Virus record (IMG/VR): IMGVR_UViG_3300013102_000003
Span: 70,644 to 134,643 of that record
DNA from: a virus
Direction: 5' to 3' (one strand)
Length of the DNA: 64,000 bases
Shown: positions 38,771-44,843 of the stretch, piece by piece
Position numbering within the stretch: the first letter of the stretch is position 1
Layout: each line of letters starts with the position of its first letter
Notes under the pieces: model-generated
The model's input: only the letters and a program-made list of their open reading frames with translations
The model's database searches: none
Told to the model about the DNA's origin: nothing
Program-made: the position numbers and the translations under genes

Positions 38771-38942
38771 GTGTCTGCGGGAGGCTACGCGGGCTGCTGT
38801 AGGGCCTTGGACGTGCTGGCAGGCACCGGAGGGCAGGGAGCGCGTGGAAGGCTCTTAGAACGGCTGCTAGCCGTGTTTGACACGCGGCAGGGTCATAGAC
38901 TAAGCTGGTGGTAAGCGAAAGAACAATACACTAAAGGGGAAG
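38771..38942 (+). promoter_or_regulatory. non-coding stretch and promoter
   Basis: No gene seen. Includes CTTAGAACGGCT (about 38854), repeated near 41502. Promoter TTGACA (38877-38882), 18 nt, TAAGCT (38901-38906). Confidence 0.55.
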
Positions 38943-39179
38943 ATGATGGACGGCAAGAAATTCCAGATCACGACGTTCGAGGACTGGACGGACAAGCGCC
39001 AGCCGGGGCAGACAGTGCGGGCCGGACTCTCGTGGGAAGAGGCTCTAAAGCACCTTGAGTCGGCGCGTGACGCTGATATCGACTTCGCGTTGGAGTCGAT
39101 GAAGGTTCACAAGTTCTACGAGTTCCACGACGCCAGCGGACGTATCGTGAAGCTGCAACCTCACACGGTAGTTGCGTAA
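38943..39179 (+). CDS. hypothetical protein
   Basis: 78 residues, SD AAAGGGGA; ATG 38943 or 38946. Alpha/beta with a helical centre. Function unknown. Confidence 0.8.
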   Translation: MMDGKKFQITTFEDWTDKRQPGQTVRAGLSWEEALKHLESARDADIDFALESMKVHKFYEFHDASGRIVKLQPHTVVA

Positions 39180-39200
39180 GCGGCGAACATAGGCTAAGCT
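39172..39200 (+). promoter_or_regulatory. promoter
   Basis: TTGCGT (39172-39177), 17 nt, TAAGCT (39195-39200); SD hairpin GCCTAGGAGGC (39216-39226). Confidence 0.65.
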
Positions 39201-39231
39201 GGTATTACCAACAAAGCCTAGGAGGCACAAA

Positions 39232-39489
39232 ATGATCGCACTGGACGCTATTCACCGGGACCGTCACACTGAGGACATCACGGGAGTGACTTTCAAGATC
39301 ACCGGGGAGGACGTGAACCGCGACAACGACAAGCTACACGCCGAACTGCGGCAGCGCATCCAAGACATGCGCGTGACGATGGACATCCCCGAGCTTCCCG
39401 AATACTCCGGATGGATTCAGCCCAACTACCGCGAAGGGCAGGGGAGCATCGACTACCTGCTCATGAGCTACACAGTCGAAGGCTTCTAG
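39232..39489 (+). CDS. hypothetical protein, cassette gene
   Basis: 85 residues. Charged N-terminal half, aromatic C-terminus. Function unknown. Confidence 0.8.
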   Translation: MIALDAIHRDRHTEDITGVTFKITGEDVNRDNDKLHAELRQRIQDMRVTMDIPELPEYSGWIQPNYREGQGSIDYLLMSYTVEGF

Positions 39490-39544
39490 TTACAAAACTT
39501 GGAAGGGCCGTCAGCTTGCGCTGGCGGTCCTTTTCGCGTACGCT
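39489..39544 (+). promoter_or_regulatory. cassette junction 20, terminator plus leaderless promoter
   Basis: Motif 39489-39503; arms AAGGGCCGTCAGC (39503-39515) and GCTGGCGGTCCTT (39520-39532) then TT; TTGCGC (39516-39521) in the loop; TACGCT (39539-39544). The predicted start is the A of ATG 39551. Confidence 0.7.
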
Positions 39545-39550
39545 GGTACT

Positions 39551-39694
39551 ATGAAGCTCCGGAGGCAGGGGAACCAGAGGACCCCTTTTGTAAATGGGCG
39601 GTTACAAAAATTGATAGCGCGGGCTGGCTTGACTCTGGTCATAGACTATGAGAAGATTGATTTATCAAGCAGGGAGCTTGAGGAACTGACTTAG
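39551..39694 (+). CDS. possible leaderless small basic protein
   Basis: 47 codons from an ATG at the predicted transcription start; basic first half (KLRRQGNQR). It runs through the next motif and promoter, so it may be an incidental frame of a short RNA ending at GGGG/CCCCTTTT (about 39568-39588). Confidence 0.35.
   Translation: MKLRRQGNQRTPFVNGRLQKLIARAGLTLVIDYEKIDLSSRELEELT
39601..39657 (+). promoter_or_regulatory. cassette junction 21, extended -10 subclass
   Basis: Motif GTTACAAAAATTGAT (39601-39615); TTGACT (39629-39634); 17 nt to GAAGAT (39652-39657), preceded by TGA; SD hairpin GACTTAGGAGTC (39688-39699). Confidence 0.65.
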
Positions 39695-39702
39695 GAGTCA
39701 CA

Positions 39703-40008
39703 ATGGGATTCACGATCACCCACTCTTCCCTCGAAGGCGACAACATGGGCGAGAAGCTGGAGAAGCTGGAAGTGCCCCGCGTTTACGGCACCAGCCCTGC
39801 TGAGCGTGAGAGCATCCGCGACGGCAAGGCGGGCAAGGGAACCCACTTCAAGCTCTACGACGACGACGACAACTGCTACTTCACCGGCTACTTCTACGGC
39901 GATGCAGACTCGGAGGATGCATTCCAGCCGCTCGACTGGGCAACCCACGACGCCGGATGCACTTACATCAAATACCGTCAGGCAGACGGCAAGTACGAAA
40001 CCCTCTAA
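39703..40008 (+). CDS. acidic cassette protein
   Basis: 101 residues; helical N-terminus, then FKLYDDDDNCYFTGYFYGD. Function unknown. Confidence 0.8.
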   Translation: MGFTITHSSLEGDNMGEKLEKLEVPRVYGTSPAERESIRDGKAGKGTHFKLYDDDDNCYFTGYFYGDADSEDAFQPLDWATHDAGCTYIKYRQADGKYETL

Positions 40009-40014
40009 GGAATG

Positions 40015-40037
40015 GGCCGGGAAACCGGCCTTTCCTT
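40015..40037 (+). terminator. intrinsic terminator
   Basis: GGCCGG-GAAA-CCGGCC followed by TTTCCTTTT. Confidence 0.85.
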
Positions 40038-40142
40038 TTGTCCACGGCCCAATTATTTTGTGGCTCCCCTCGTTTCCCTGCTGGTGGGCTTCATGTATTC
40101 AGTCTAAGCGCGGAACGCGTGAAAGTCAATACCGCGTTGGAG

Positions 40143-40171
40143 TTGCGTTGTGCTCTAGAGTATGAGAGTAT
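40143..40171 (+). promoter_or_regulatory. promoter, extended -10 subclass
   Basis: TTGCGT (40143-40148), 17 nt, GAGTAT (40166-40171) preceded by TGA; SD hairpin TCCTTAGGAGGA (40193-40204). The 100 bp upstream hold no gene. Confidence 0.55.
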
Positions 40172-40208
40172 TGATTCATCAGCAAGACGAAGTCCTTAGG
40201 AGGATACC

Positions 40209-40466
40209 ATGAAGTCAGTCAAGAGCAACGAACTCGAAGCCGGTACGTGGGCCGCACACGCGCACGATCTCCCCAACTGCGGAGGAATTCAGATCGGTTT
40301 GCAGGGTGAGGTTGTGGAAGTCAAGCACACCGATATGTGGGGAGTTGCTTCCGAGACCCACACAACGGTCTACCTCCGGGAACGTGGCGCGGACAAGTAC
40401 GACGTGAAGGTTCGCACGTTCCACAACTCGCACACGTGGCTGGTGCGTACGCTCCCGACGCACTAG
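40209..40466 (+). CDS. hypothetical beta-rich protein, cassette gene
   Basis: 85 residues. Barrel-like GLQGEVVEVKH and TTVYLRERG. Function unknown. Confidence 0.8.
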   Translation: MKSVKSNELEAGTWAAHAHDLPNCGGIQIGLQGEVVEVKHTDMWGVASETHTTVYLRERGADKYDVKVRTFHNSHTWLVRTLPTH

Positions 40467-40467
40467 A

Positions 40468-40523
40468 GTTACAAAACTTTCTTACACTCCGGAGTAGACA
40501 ACTGCTCCGGAGTGTGAGAGTAT
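40468..40523 (+). promoter_or_regulatory. cassette junction 22, extended -10 subclass
   Basis: Motif GTTACAAAACTTTCT (40468-40482); perfect 11-bp arms 40484-40494 and 40505-40515; TAGACA (40495-40500); 17 nt to GAGTAT (40518-40523), preceded by TGA; SD hairpin GACTTAGGAGTC (40546-40557). Confidence 0.75.
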
Positions 40524-40560
40524 TACTTATCGGAACAATCCGAATGACTTAGGAGTCACA

Positions 40561-40761
40561 ATGGAAACTGATTACTCGTACGGACGCTGGTGCACGGTAG
40601 CAGAGCAGCGTTGGATGATCGTGGACTCTGGCCGGTGGACGGTAGCAGTCTACGACGACAACGAAAAGCGCGTACGGCTCTTCGACAAGTCCGTTGTCTC
40701 GGAAGTCTCGGACTTCCTGCTGACAGACTCGCAGCGGGCAGCCCTCGGGTACGCGTTCTAG
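40561..40761 (+). CDS. hypothetical protein, cassette gene
   Basis: 66 residues; Trp-rich N-terminal half (YGRWCTVAEQRWMIVDSGRW). Function unknown. Confidence 0.8.
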   Translation: METDYSYGRWCTVAEQRWMIVDSGRWTVAVYDDNEKRVRLFDKSVVSEVSDFLLTDSQRAALGYAF

Positions 40762-40817
40762 TTACAAAACTTCACACGGTACGGGGACTTGCAAGAGTCC
40801 CCGTACTCGTGTAATGT
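40761..40817 (+). promoter_or_regulatory. cassette junction 23
   Basis: Motif GTTACAAAACTTCAC (40761-40775); about 16-bp stem with a T bulge (40774-40789 with 40795-40811); TTGCAA (40789-40794); TAATGT (40812-40817). SD hairpin arms changed to GATTC/GAATC (40847-40862). Confidence 0.85.
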
Positions 40818-40862
40818 CTTTCTTAACGGAGCAACCGGCTCCCAAAGATTCTTGGAGGAATC

Positions 40863-41105
40863 ATGAAGCGCAACATGTACACACTGGTCCTGAACGTTCC
40901 GGCCTCGGTCCGTGAGTCGGAAGAGCGCTTCGACTTCGAACCGCTGTCTTGGTGGATTCGGCAGGAAGATGGAACCTCCAACGTCCACCAGCGTGTGTAC
41001 TTGGACGGTGGCCGGTTGTTCGGAGAGTCTGACAAGTATCAGGAAGGCCTGAGCGACGTTGTGAGGGACTTTGACCGGTTCGTGAGCCTCACACCCATCC
41101 GCTAG
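40863..41105 (+). CDS. hypothetical protein, last full cassette gene
   Basis: 80 residues. Strand-rich start, acidic middle with WWIRQEDG. Function unknown. Confidence 0.8.
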   Translation: MKRNMYTLVLNVPASVRESEERFDFEPLSWWIRQEDGTSNVHQRVYLDGGRLFGESDKYQEGLSDVVRDFDRFVSLTPIR

Positions 41106-41117
41106 ATTCTAGACCTC

Positions 41118-41141
41118 GGGAGAGGCCTTAGGGCCTCTCCC
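41118..41141 (+). terminator. strong hairpin, probable terminator
   Basis: GGGAGAGGCC-TTAG-GGCCTCTCCC; no T-tract, so attenuation or read-through into 41169 is possible. Confidence 0.6.
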
Positions 41142-41168
41142 ATCACCCTCTCAAACTTAGGAGCAGTA

Positions 41169-41339
41169 ATGGCACGTAAATGGTCCGTCGAAAAGATCGC
41201 ACGCGTTGAGGCACAAGCCGAACGGCTTGGAGAGTTGCAAAAATTCATAGTGGCCTCGCCGTTGTTCCCGCTGGCTCTGGTGCTGGCGTTCGTCGCAGTC
41301 GCGGGGCTGCTGATCGGAGCGCTTGAGCACACGTTCTAG
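41169..41339 (+). CDS. small membrane protein
   Basis: 56 residues, SD TTAGGAG. Basic helical N-terminus, one long hydrophobic helix (28-52). Function unknown. Confidence 0.75.
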   Translation: MARKWSVEKIARVEAQAERLGELQKFIVASPLFPLALVLAFVAVAGLLIGALEHTF

Positions 41340-41566
41340 ACTCACCCAAAGGGAGGACCAGCAGGCGGCGCGATAAGGTCCCCGCCGCTGGTCTTCTCGG
41401 GTTGGTCTGTAATGGCTCTGGGAAGGGCTGCACGGGGTCTGTGAGGCTTTAGAATGGCTGGCGCGAGTGGTTGGAGGGTACGGACGCGTTAGGGCCTTAG
41501 AACGGCTCTGGTGGCTTGTGAGGGACAAACGAAAAGACCCTCACCGGTTTGGTGAGGGCCTTTCGA
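41340..41566 (+). other. intergenic between convergent blocks, two terminators
   Basis: Stem GACCAGC(A)GGCGG/CCGCCGCTGGTC (41355-41394) ends the plus-strand array; CCCTCACC/GGTGAGGG (about 41536-41560), T-rich on both sides, ends the minus-strand block. Between them no gene; CTTAGAACGGCT near 41502 repeats a string at 38854. Confidence 0.6.
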
Positions 41567-41788
41567 TTAGAACGGGAGGTTGTATTCGGATTGAAGATCC
41601 GGAATGTAAACGTCTTCCGGTTCGGTGTGACCGTGAGGGCATTCATTTTCGTAGTCTTCGTAGTCGTGCTCTTCGCAGTAGTAAGCCCGTTCGTCCGCGT
41701 AGGGATCGAATGCTTCGGCTCGCATGACGTCCAACCATTCGGTCTGGTTGTCGTACTGCTCTTCTTCAAGCTGCTGAATCCAAGACAT
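41567..41788 (-). CDS. highly acidic small protein
   Basis: 73 residues, start at 41788 after the minus-block leader ACTCCACAGAGAAGAG. Asp/Glu/Tyr-rich with a CEEHDYEDYENECPHGH cluster that could bind zinc. Function unknown. Confidence 0.8.
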   Translation of the reverse strand: MSWIQQLEEEQYDNQTEWLDVMRAEAFDPYADERAYYCEEHDYEDYENECPHGHTEPEDVYIPDLQSEYNLPF

Positions 41789-41829
41789 TTGGTTCTCTTC
41801 TCTGTGGAGTTGTTGGCCTTACAAGAGAT

Positions 41830-41908
41830 ACACTACGGCAGCGGGAGAGTGTTGTCAACACAAAGCAATAGCCCCACCCTTTCGGGTGAGGCTATCAACT
41901 TTTGTAAC
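41830..41908 (-). promoter_or_regulatory. minus-strand cassette junction A
   Basis: Reading the minus strand: motif GTTACAAAAGTTGAT (41894-41908), terminator stem ATAGCCTCACCC-GAAA-GGGTGGGGCTAT then TTGCTTTG, then TTGACA (41853-41858), 17 nt, TAGTGT (41830-41835). Here hairpin and -35 are separate. Confidence 0.8.
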
Positions 41909-42117
41909 TAGAGGCTGTCCTGTTGGTAGGTGAACATCCCGCCGGAACCTTGGATGAAGATGTAACCGCGTCCGTCGAGGCATTCAGACACGTAGTCCGG
42001 ATCATTCGGATACATCCGCGCTGCCAGTTCGTAGACCTCGTTGTCCGGCTTGTCTTCGAGTCGCATCGACTCGCCGTACTCGCCGTCAGACTTGAGCGGC
42101 TTGAAGAATACCTTCAT
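41908..42117 (-). CDS. hypothetical protein
   Basis: 69 residues, start at 42117 after ACTCCACAGAGAAGAGAG. Acidic alpha/beta with DKPDNEVYELAARMYPNDPD. Function unknown. Confidence 0.8.
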   Translation of the reverse strand: MKVFFKPLKSDGEYGESMRLEDKPDNEVYELAARMYPNDPDYVSECLDGRGYIFIQGSGGMFTYQQDSL

Positions 42118-42156
42118 GGTGTTCTCTCTTCTCTGTGGAGTTGTGCTTACCCTCAT

Positions 42157-42226
42157 AGACTATGCCCTTTGGTTCGGGCTGTCAAGCCGATAGGCCCTCC
42201 GGAGAGGGCCTATCAACTTTTGTAAC
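42157..42226 (-). promoter_or_regulatory. minus-strand cassette junction B
   Basis: Motif (42212-42226), stem ATAGGCCCTC/GAGGGCCTAT (within 42189-42214), TTGACA (42180-42185), 17 nt, TAGTCT (42157-42162). Confidence 0.8.
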
Positions 42227-42432
42227 TACTCGCCGTCCCACCAGTCCTGCTCGCCGCAGTAGTCATCCTGTTCGTCGGAGTTGCAGGCGGGGCATTCGTC
42301 CGTGCATCCCGCCGTGCTGTAGATGTAGAACCACTCTCCGGAGAACCGGGATTGGGTCGGGGAGACAATGCGCTGGTGGCCTGCCGCGTCCATGTAGACC
42401 TTGTCGCCGGGGTATTCGGTGAACGTGTTCAT
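42226..42432 (-). CDS. Cys-containing acidic protein
   Basis: 68 residues, start at 42432. GCTDECPACNSDE plus a later DYCGE gives four Cys for a zinc site. Function unknown. Confidence 0.8.
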   Translation of the reverse strand: MNTFTEYPGDKVYMDAAGHQRIVSPTQSRFSGEWFYIYSTAGCTDECPACNSDEQDDYCGEQDWWDGE

Positions 42433-42479
42433 GTTCGTCTCTTCTCTGCTCTGTGGAGTTGTGAACTGCTTATGTAGAT

Positions 42480-42536
42480 ACTCTAAGGCAGGAACAGGGA
42501 GCGTGTCAACTCCCCGTCCCTGTGAACTTTTGTAAG
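42480..42536 (-). promoter_or_regulatory. minus-strand cassette junction C
   Basis: Motif variant CTTACAAAAGTTCAC (42522-42536); arms ACAGGGA/TCCCTGT enclose TTGACA (42504-42509); 18 nt to TAGAGT (42480-42485). Confidence 0.75.
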
Positions 42537-42539
42537 TCC

Positions 42540-42716
42540 TTAGAGCTTCGTGGAGCGGTTGCGTATGAAGTCCTGCACGGACTCGTTGCGCGACTCCTGA
42601 ATGCTGGTTAGGCGGCGCTCTGTGAGGCGTTCACGCTCGCCAGCGTCGAGGTATGAGACAAACTCAACGAACGCGGGAGAGAGCAAGGGAGCAGTCTTTA
42701 CAGTCTTGGCAGGCAT
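42540..42716 (-). CDS. small basic protein
   Basis: 58 residues, ATG at 42716. Short hydrophobic N-terminal half, then an Arg/Glu helix (GERERLTERRLTSIQESR) ending FIRNRSTKL. Function unknown. Confidence 0.7.
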   Translation of the reverse strand: MPAKTVKTAPLLSPAFVEFVSYLDAGERERLTERRLTSIQESRNESVQDFIRNRSTKL

Positions 42717-42790
42717 GGGAGGCGTCCTAACGCGTTGGGATGGGTTGGATGGGTGAGAGTGGCCGGTGAGTGGTTTGAAGCCGTTAGGCG

Positions 42791-42825
42791 GGCAGACAGA
42801 CCCCGTAGGGCCTGCCTGCCGGTTG
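42791..42825 (-). terminator. minus-strand terminator
   Basis: GGCAGGCAGGCCC-TACG-GGGTCTGTCTGCC on the minus strand, directly after the 42827 gene. Confidence 0.7.
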
Positions 42826-42826
42826 C

Positions 42827-43105
42827 CTAGTCGCAGCAGTCGCGGGAGGTGCAGTTGTGGTTGTGCAGGTTGCAGGATGATTCGGTGAGGATTCCCTCAG
42901 TGGATTCGTCGCGGTCCAACTCTTCGAAGAAGATCTCTTCGTCGCTGCCTTCGGTGCACTCGGCGCACGTTCCGGCTTCGTTGGCGTACGTCTCGCAGTT
43001 CTCGCAGCGGAACAGTGGCGGGCAGTCGCATTCGTCGCCGTACGGGCTGGCGTTCTCCCACGCGGACTGAGCGGAGCGGAAGCCGTAAGAGGAAGTGATC
43101 GACAT
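42827..43105 (-). CDS. Cys-rich acidic zinc-binding protein
   Basis: 92 residues, start at 43105 behind AAAGGA. Central CDCPPLFRCENCETYA...CAEC looks like a zinc ribbon; a second Cys/His set (SCNLHNHNCTSRDCC) closes the protein. Function unknown. Confidence 0.8.
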   Translation of the reverse strand: MSITSSYGFRSAQSAWENASPYGDECDCPPLFRCENCETYANEAGTCAECTEGSDEEIFFEELDRDESTEGILTESSCNLHNHNCTSRDCCD

Positions 43106-43144
43106 GGTGTCCTTTCGTGGCCGGTGCATCCGGCTCATGAGTAA

Positions 43145-43215
43145 AGACTATGCCCTATCGGGCCGAGTGTCAAACTGTGAAGATTTGTAACGGGCAGACC
43201 CTCCGGAGTGGAGAG
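43145..43215 (-). promoter_or_regulatory. minus-strand cassette junction D
   Basis: A terminator stem ACGGGCAG/CTGCCCGT (about 43193-43225) precedes motif GTTACAAATCTTCAC (43177-43191); TTGACA (43168-43173), 17 nt, TAGTCT (43145-43150). Only 3 nt separate motif and -35, unlike other copies. Confidence 0.7.
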
Positions 43216-43244
43216 CCTGCCCGTCGAATCAAGAGAGTGTGGGC

Positions 43245-43343
43245 CTAGCGGCCTGCCTGTAAGGTTGCCTTCCACTTGGAGAGCAGAGCGGCAGCGACTC
43301 CATAGAACGGGAGAGTGTGGGCGATACGTGAGAAAAGCTTCAT
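43245..43343 (-). CDS. 32-residue peptide
   Basis: ATG at 43343, SD GGAGG 6 nt before. Amphipathic sequence with Lys/Arg at both ends (MKLFSRIAHTLPFYG). Possibly a membrane-active or signal-like peptide. Confidence 0.65.
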   Translation of the reverse strand: MKLFSRIAHTLPFYGVAAALLSKWKATLQAGR

Positions 43344-43386
43344 GTGTCCTCCGTTGGGTTGGCTGGCTTGGTAGGCCAGTAACTAC

Positions 43387-43445
43387 AGCCTAAGGCACCG
43401 GCTCGCGGGATGCAAGCCGGTGCCGCTGCTATTACTTTTTGTAAG
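43387..43445 (-). promoter_or_regulatory. minus-strand cassette junction E
   Basis: Motif CTTACAAAAAGTAAT (43431-43445); perfect arms GGCACCGGC/GCCGGTGCC enclose TTGCAT (43410-43415); 17 nt to TAGGCT (43387-43392). Confidence 0.8.
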
Positions 43446-43770
43446 TCAGCACGTGCCACGTGCGCGGGAGGTTCACGGACGGAACGATAACCTCATGTGC
43501 GCGGTGCGCCGGTCGCGTGTGCACGGTGCGTACGTAGGTCAGCACGTGCTTCCGGTCATAGCGCGGTACGTGCTTCATGTACTCCATCGATTCCCACGCG
43601 TCCCCAATTGTCTTGACGCTGCCCTTGCACTGCTTGACTCCCAGAGTGTCACAGTCCCACGTGTGGGCTGCGGTGGGCGTGTTGGTGGCTGCGGTGGCCG
43701 GGAGAGTGGTACCGGCTGCGATAAGCAGGGCTGCGGTGGCTGCGGTGGCGAGCTTTGCAAGGATGTTCAT
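43432..43770 (-). CDS. secreted protein with signal peptide
   Basis: 112 residues, start at 43770 (SD CAGGAGAA). Residues 1-28 are a classic signal peptide (MNILAKLATAATAALL, cleavage near ATAA). The mature part has two Cys and DAWESMEYMKHVP, LTYVRTV, NLPRTWHVL, blocks shared with the next gene upstream on this strand. Likely exported; possible role at the cell surface (inference). Confidence 0.8.
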   Translation of the reverse strand: MNILAKLATAATAALLIAAGTTLPATAATNTPTAAHTWDCDTLGVKQCKGSVKTIGDAWESMEYMKHVPRYDRKHVLTYVRTVHTRPAHRAHEVIVPSVNLPRTWHVLTYKK

Positions 43771-43811
43771 GATTCTCCTGTTGGTTGGTACTGCTTGGTT
43801 GGTACTCTTAT

Positions 43812-43868
43812 AGACTAAGGCATGCCGACCCGAGATGCAAATCGGCATGCCCTAGCAAGTTTTGTAAC
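43812..43868 (-). promoter_or_regulatory. minus-strand cassette junction F
   Basis: Motif GTTACAAAACTTGCT (43854-43868); perfect arms GGCATGCCGA/TCGGCATGCC (43819-43828 and 43842-43851) enclose TTGCAT (43835-43840); 17 nt to TAGTCT (43812-43817). Confidence 0.8.
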
Positions 43869-44230
43869 TACGCGTCTTGCAAGGTATCCCACTTGAAGAC
43901 GTGGAACGCGTTAGGGAGAGTGTTGGACTCTACAGCGAAGTAGCCTGCACCTGCTGGCAGGTTCTCGGGCTGGCCGGTGACTGTCTCGACGTAGGAGAGC
44001 ATGAGGTTCTTGGAGTCCTCGGGAGCGTGGATGTTGGCTGTCTCAATGGCGTTCCATGCGTCCGTCTTGAGCGTGTCAGCCTGTCCGTTACCCATAGTCG
44101 CCGCATCCCAACATGCGTCCTCTTCGTGGCAGACAGTCTGTGTAGTCGCTGTAGGCGCGGCATCCGGTGCTGGTGAGGGTGAGCCAAGGATCACTGAGAG
44201 GGAGATGATGAGGGCTGTGATGAGGGACAT
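43868..44230 (-). CDS. secreted protein, paralogue of 43432
   Basis: 120 residues, start at 44230 (SD AGGAG). Signal peptide MSLITALIISLSVILGS, Pro/Ala/Thr linker, then two Cys and DAWNAIETANIHAPED, LSYVETV, FHVFKWDTL, aligned in order with the 43432 gene. The pair probably arose by duplication. Confidence 0.8.
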   Translation of the reverse strand: MSLITALIISLSVILGSPSPAPDAAPTATTQTVCHEEDACWDAATMGNGQADTLKTDAWNAIETANIHAPEDSKNLMLSYVETVTGQPENLPAGAGYFAVESNTLPNAFHVFKWDTLQDA

Positions 44231-44272
44231 GATGACTCCTGACCTGTGATGCACCCTGTGTGCATATGTATG

Positions 44273-44330
44273 ACTCTAGTGTATGTATGCCTTATGTGCA
44301 AGATGTGAATCACTATGAATTTTTGTAAAT
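44273..44330 (-). promoter_or_regulatory. minus-strand motif and promoter G
   Basis: Motif TTTACAAAAATTCAT (44315-44329); TTGCAC (44296-44301), 17 nt, TAGAGT (44273-44278). No gene ends here, so the motif occurs independently of a stop codon. Confidence 0.75.
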
Positions 44331-44601
44331 GTTTTCCACAATGAATGAAGTCTCGAAGAGGTTGTGTAGGTTGGGCGCTGAGCACAATGATCTAAAGACA
44401 CATGACGTAATGAAACATTGTAAGACTTGACAGGTGGTGTGCGGATGCGGTACGGTTGAAGGGTGCGGAGCCTTTCTCGAAACTTTTGGGGCACTTTTCT
44501 GGAGGGCAGCACTAGCCAACTTTTCAAAATAGCAAAATTTAAAACTCAATATACCGCCTTGTCAACTTGTCAACCCGCCACCACCATGCTAAGCTGTTCC
44601 C
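44331..44601 (+). other. non-coding region between divergent blocks
   Basis: Holds TTGACA (44427-44432), 18 nt, TACGGT (44451-44456), whose predicted start is a GTG (44463) opening an 84-codon frame that overlaps the next gene. AT-rich patch near 44530. Promoter TTGTCA (44567-44572), 17 nt, TAAGCT (44590-44595) serves the leaderless 44602 gene. Confidence 0.6.
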
Positions 44602-44808
44602 ATGAAACAGCCCAACTGGAACGCAACGTTCACCCACGCCCTCGAAATCCGCCAATTCCGTGCTACCCCCGAGGCGCAGCAGGACTACCGCGACATGATC
44701 AGCAAGCTCATCAATGAGGGCGGCTCCTTCGCCGTCTCTGACGGAGCGCTCTGGCTCTCTGCCTACTCCCTGACCGTCGTCCGCGACTACCTCAACCTGC
44801 CCAAGTAG
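44602..44808 (+). CDS. hypothetical protein, leaderless mRNA
   Basis: 68 residues, ATG at the predicted transcription start. Mixed helical; function unknown. Confidence 0.85.
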   Translation: MKQPNWNATFTHALEIRQFRATPEAQQDYRDMISKLINEGGSFAVSDGALWLSAYSLTVVRDYLNLPK

Positions 44809-44837
44809 TTGCATCCGGCCAGAAAGCCTGATACAAT
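44809..44837 (+). promoter_or_regulatory. leaderless promoter
   Basis: TTGCAT (44809-44814), 17 nt, TACAAT (44832-44837); start at the A of ATG 44844. Confidence 0.75.
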
Positions 44838-44843
44838 CGACCA

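Noticed and set aside
29299-40862. CRISPR-like array
   Set aside because: Repeats are spaced regularly, but the intervening units are genes of 60-200 codons and the repeats are promoters and hairpins.
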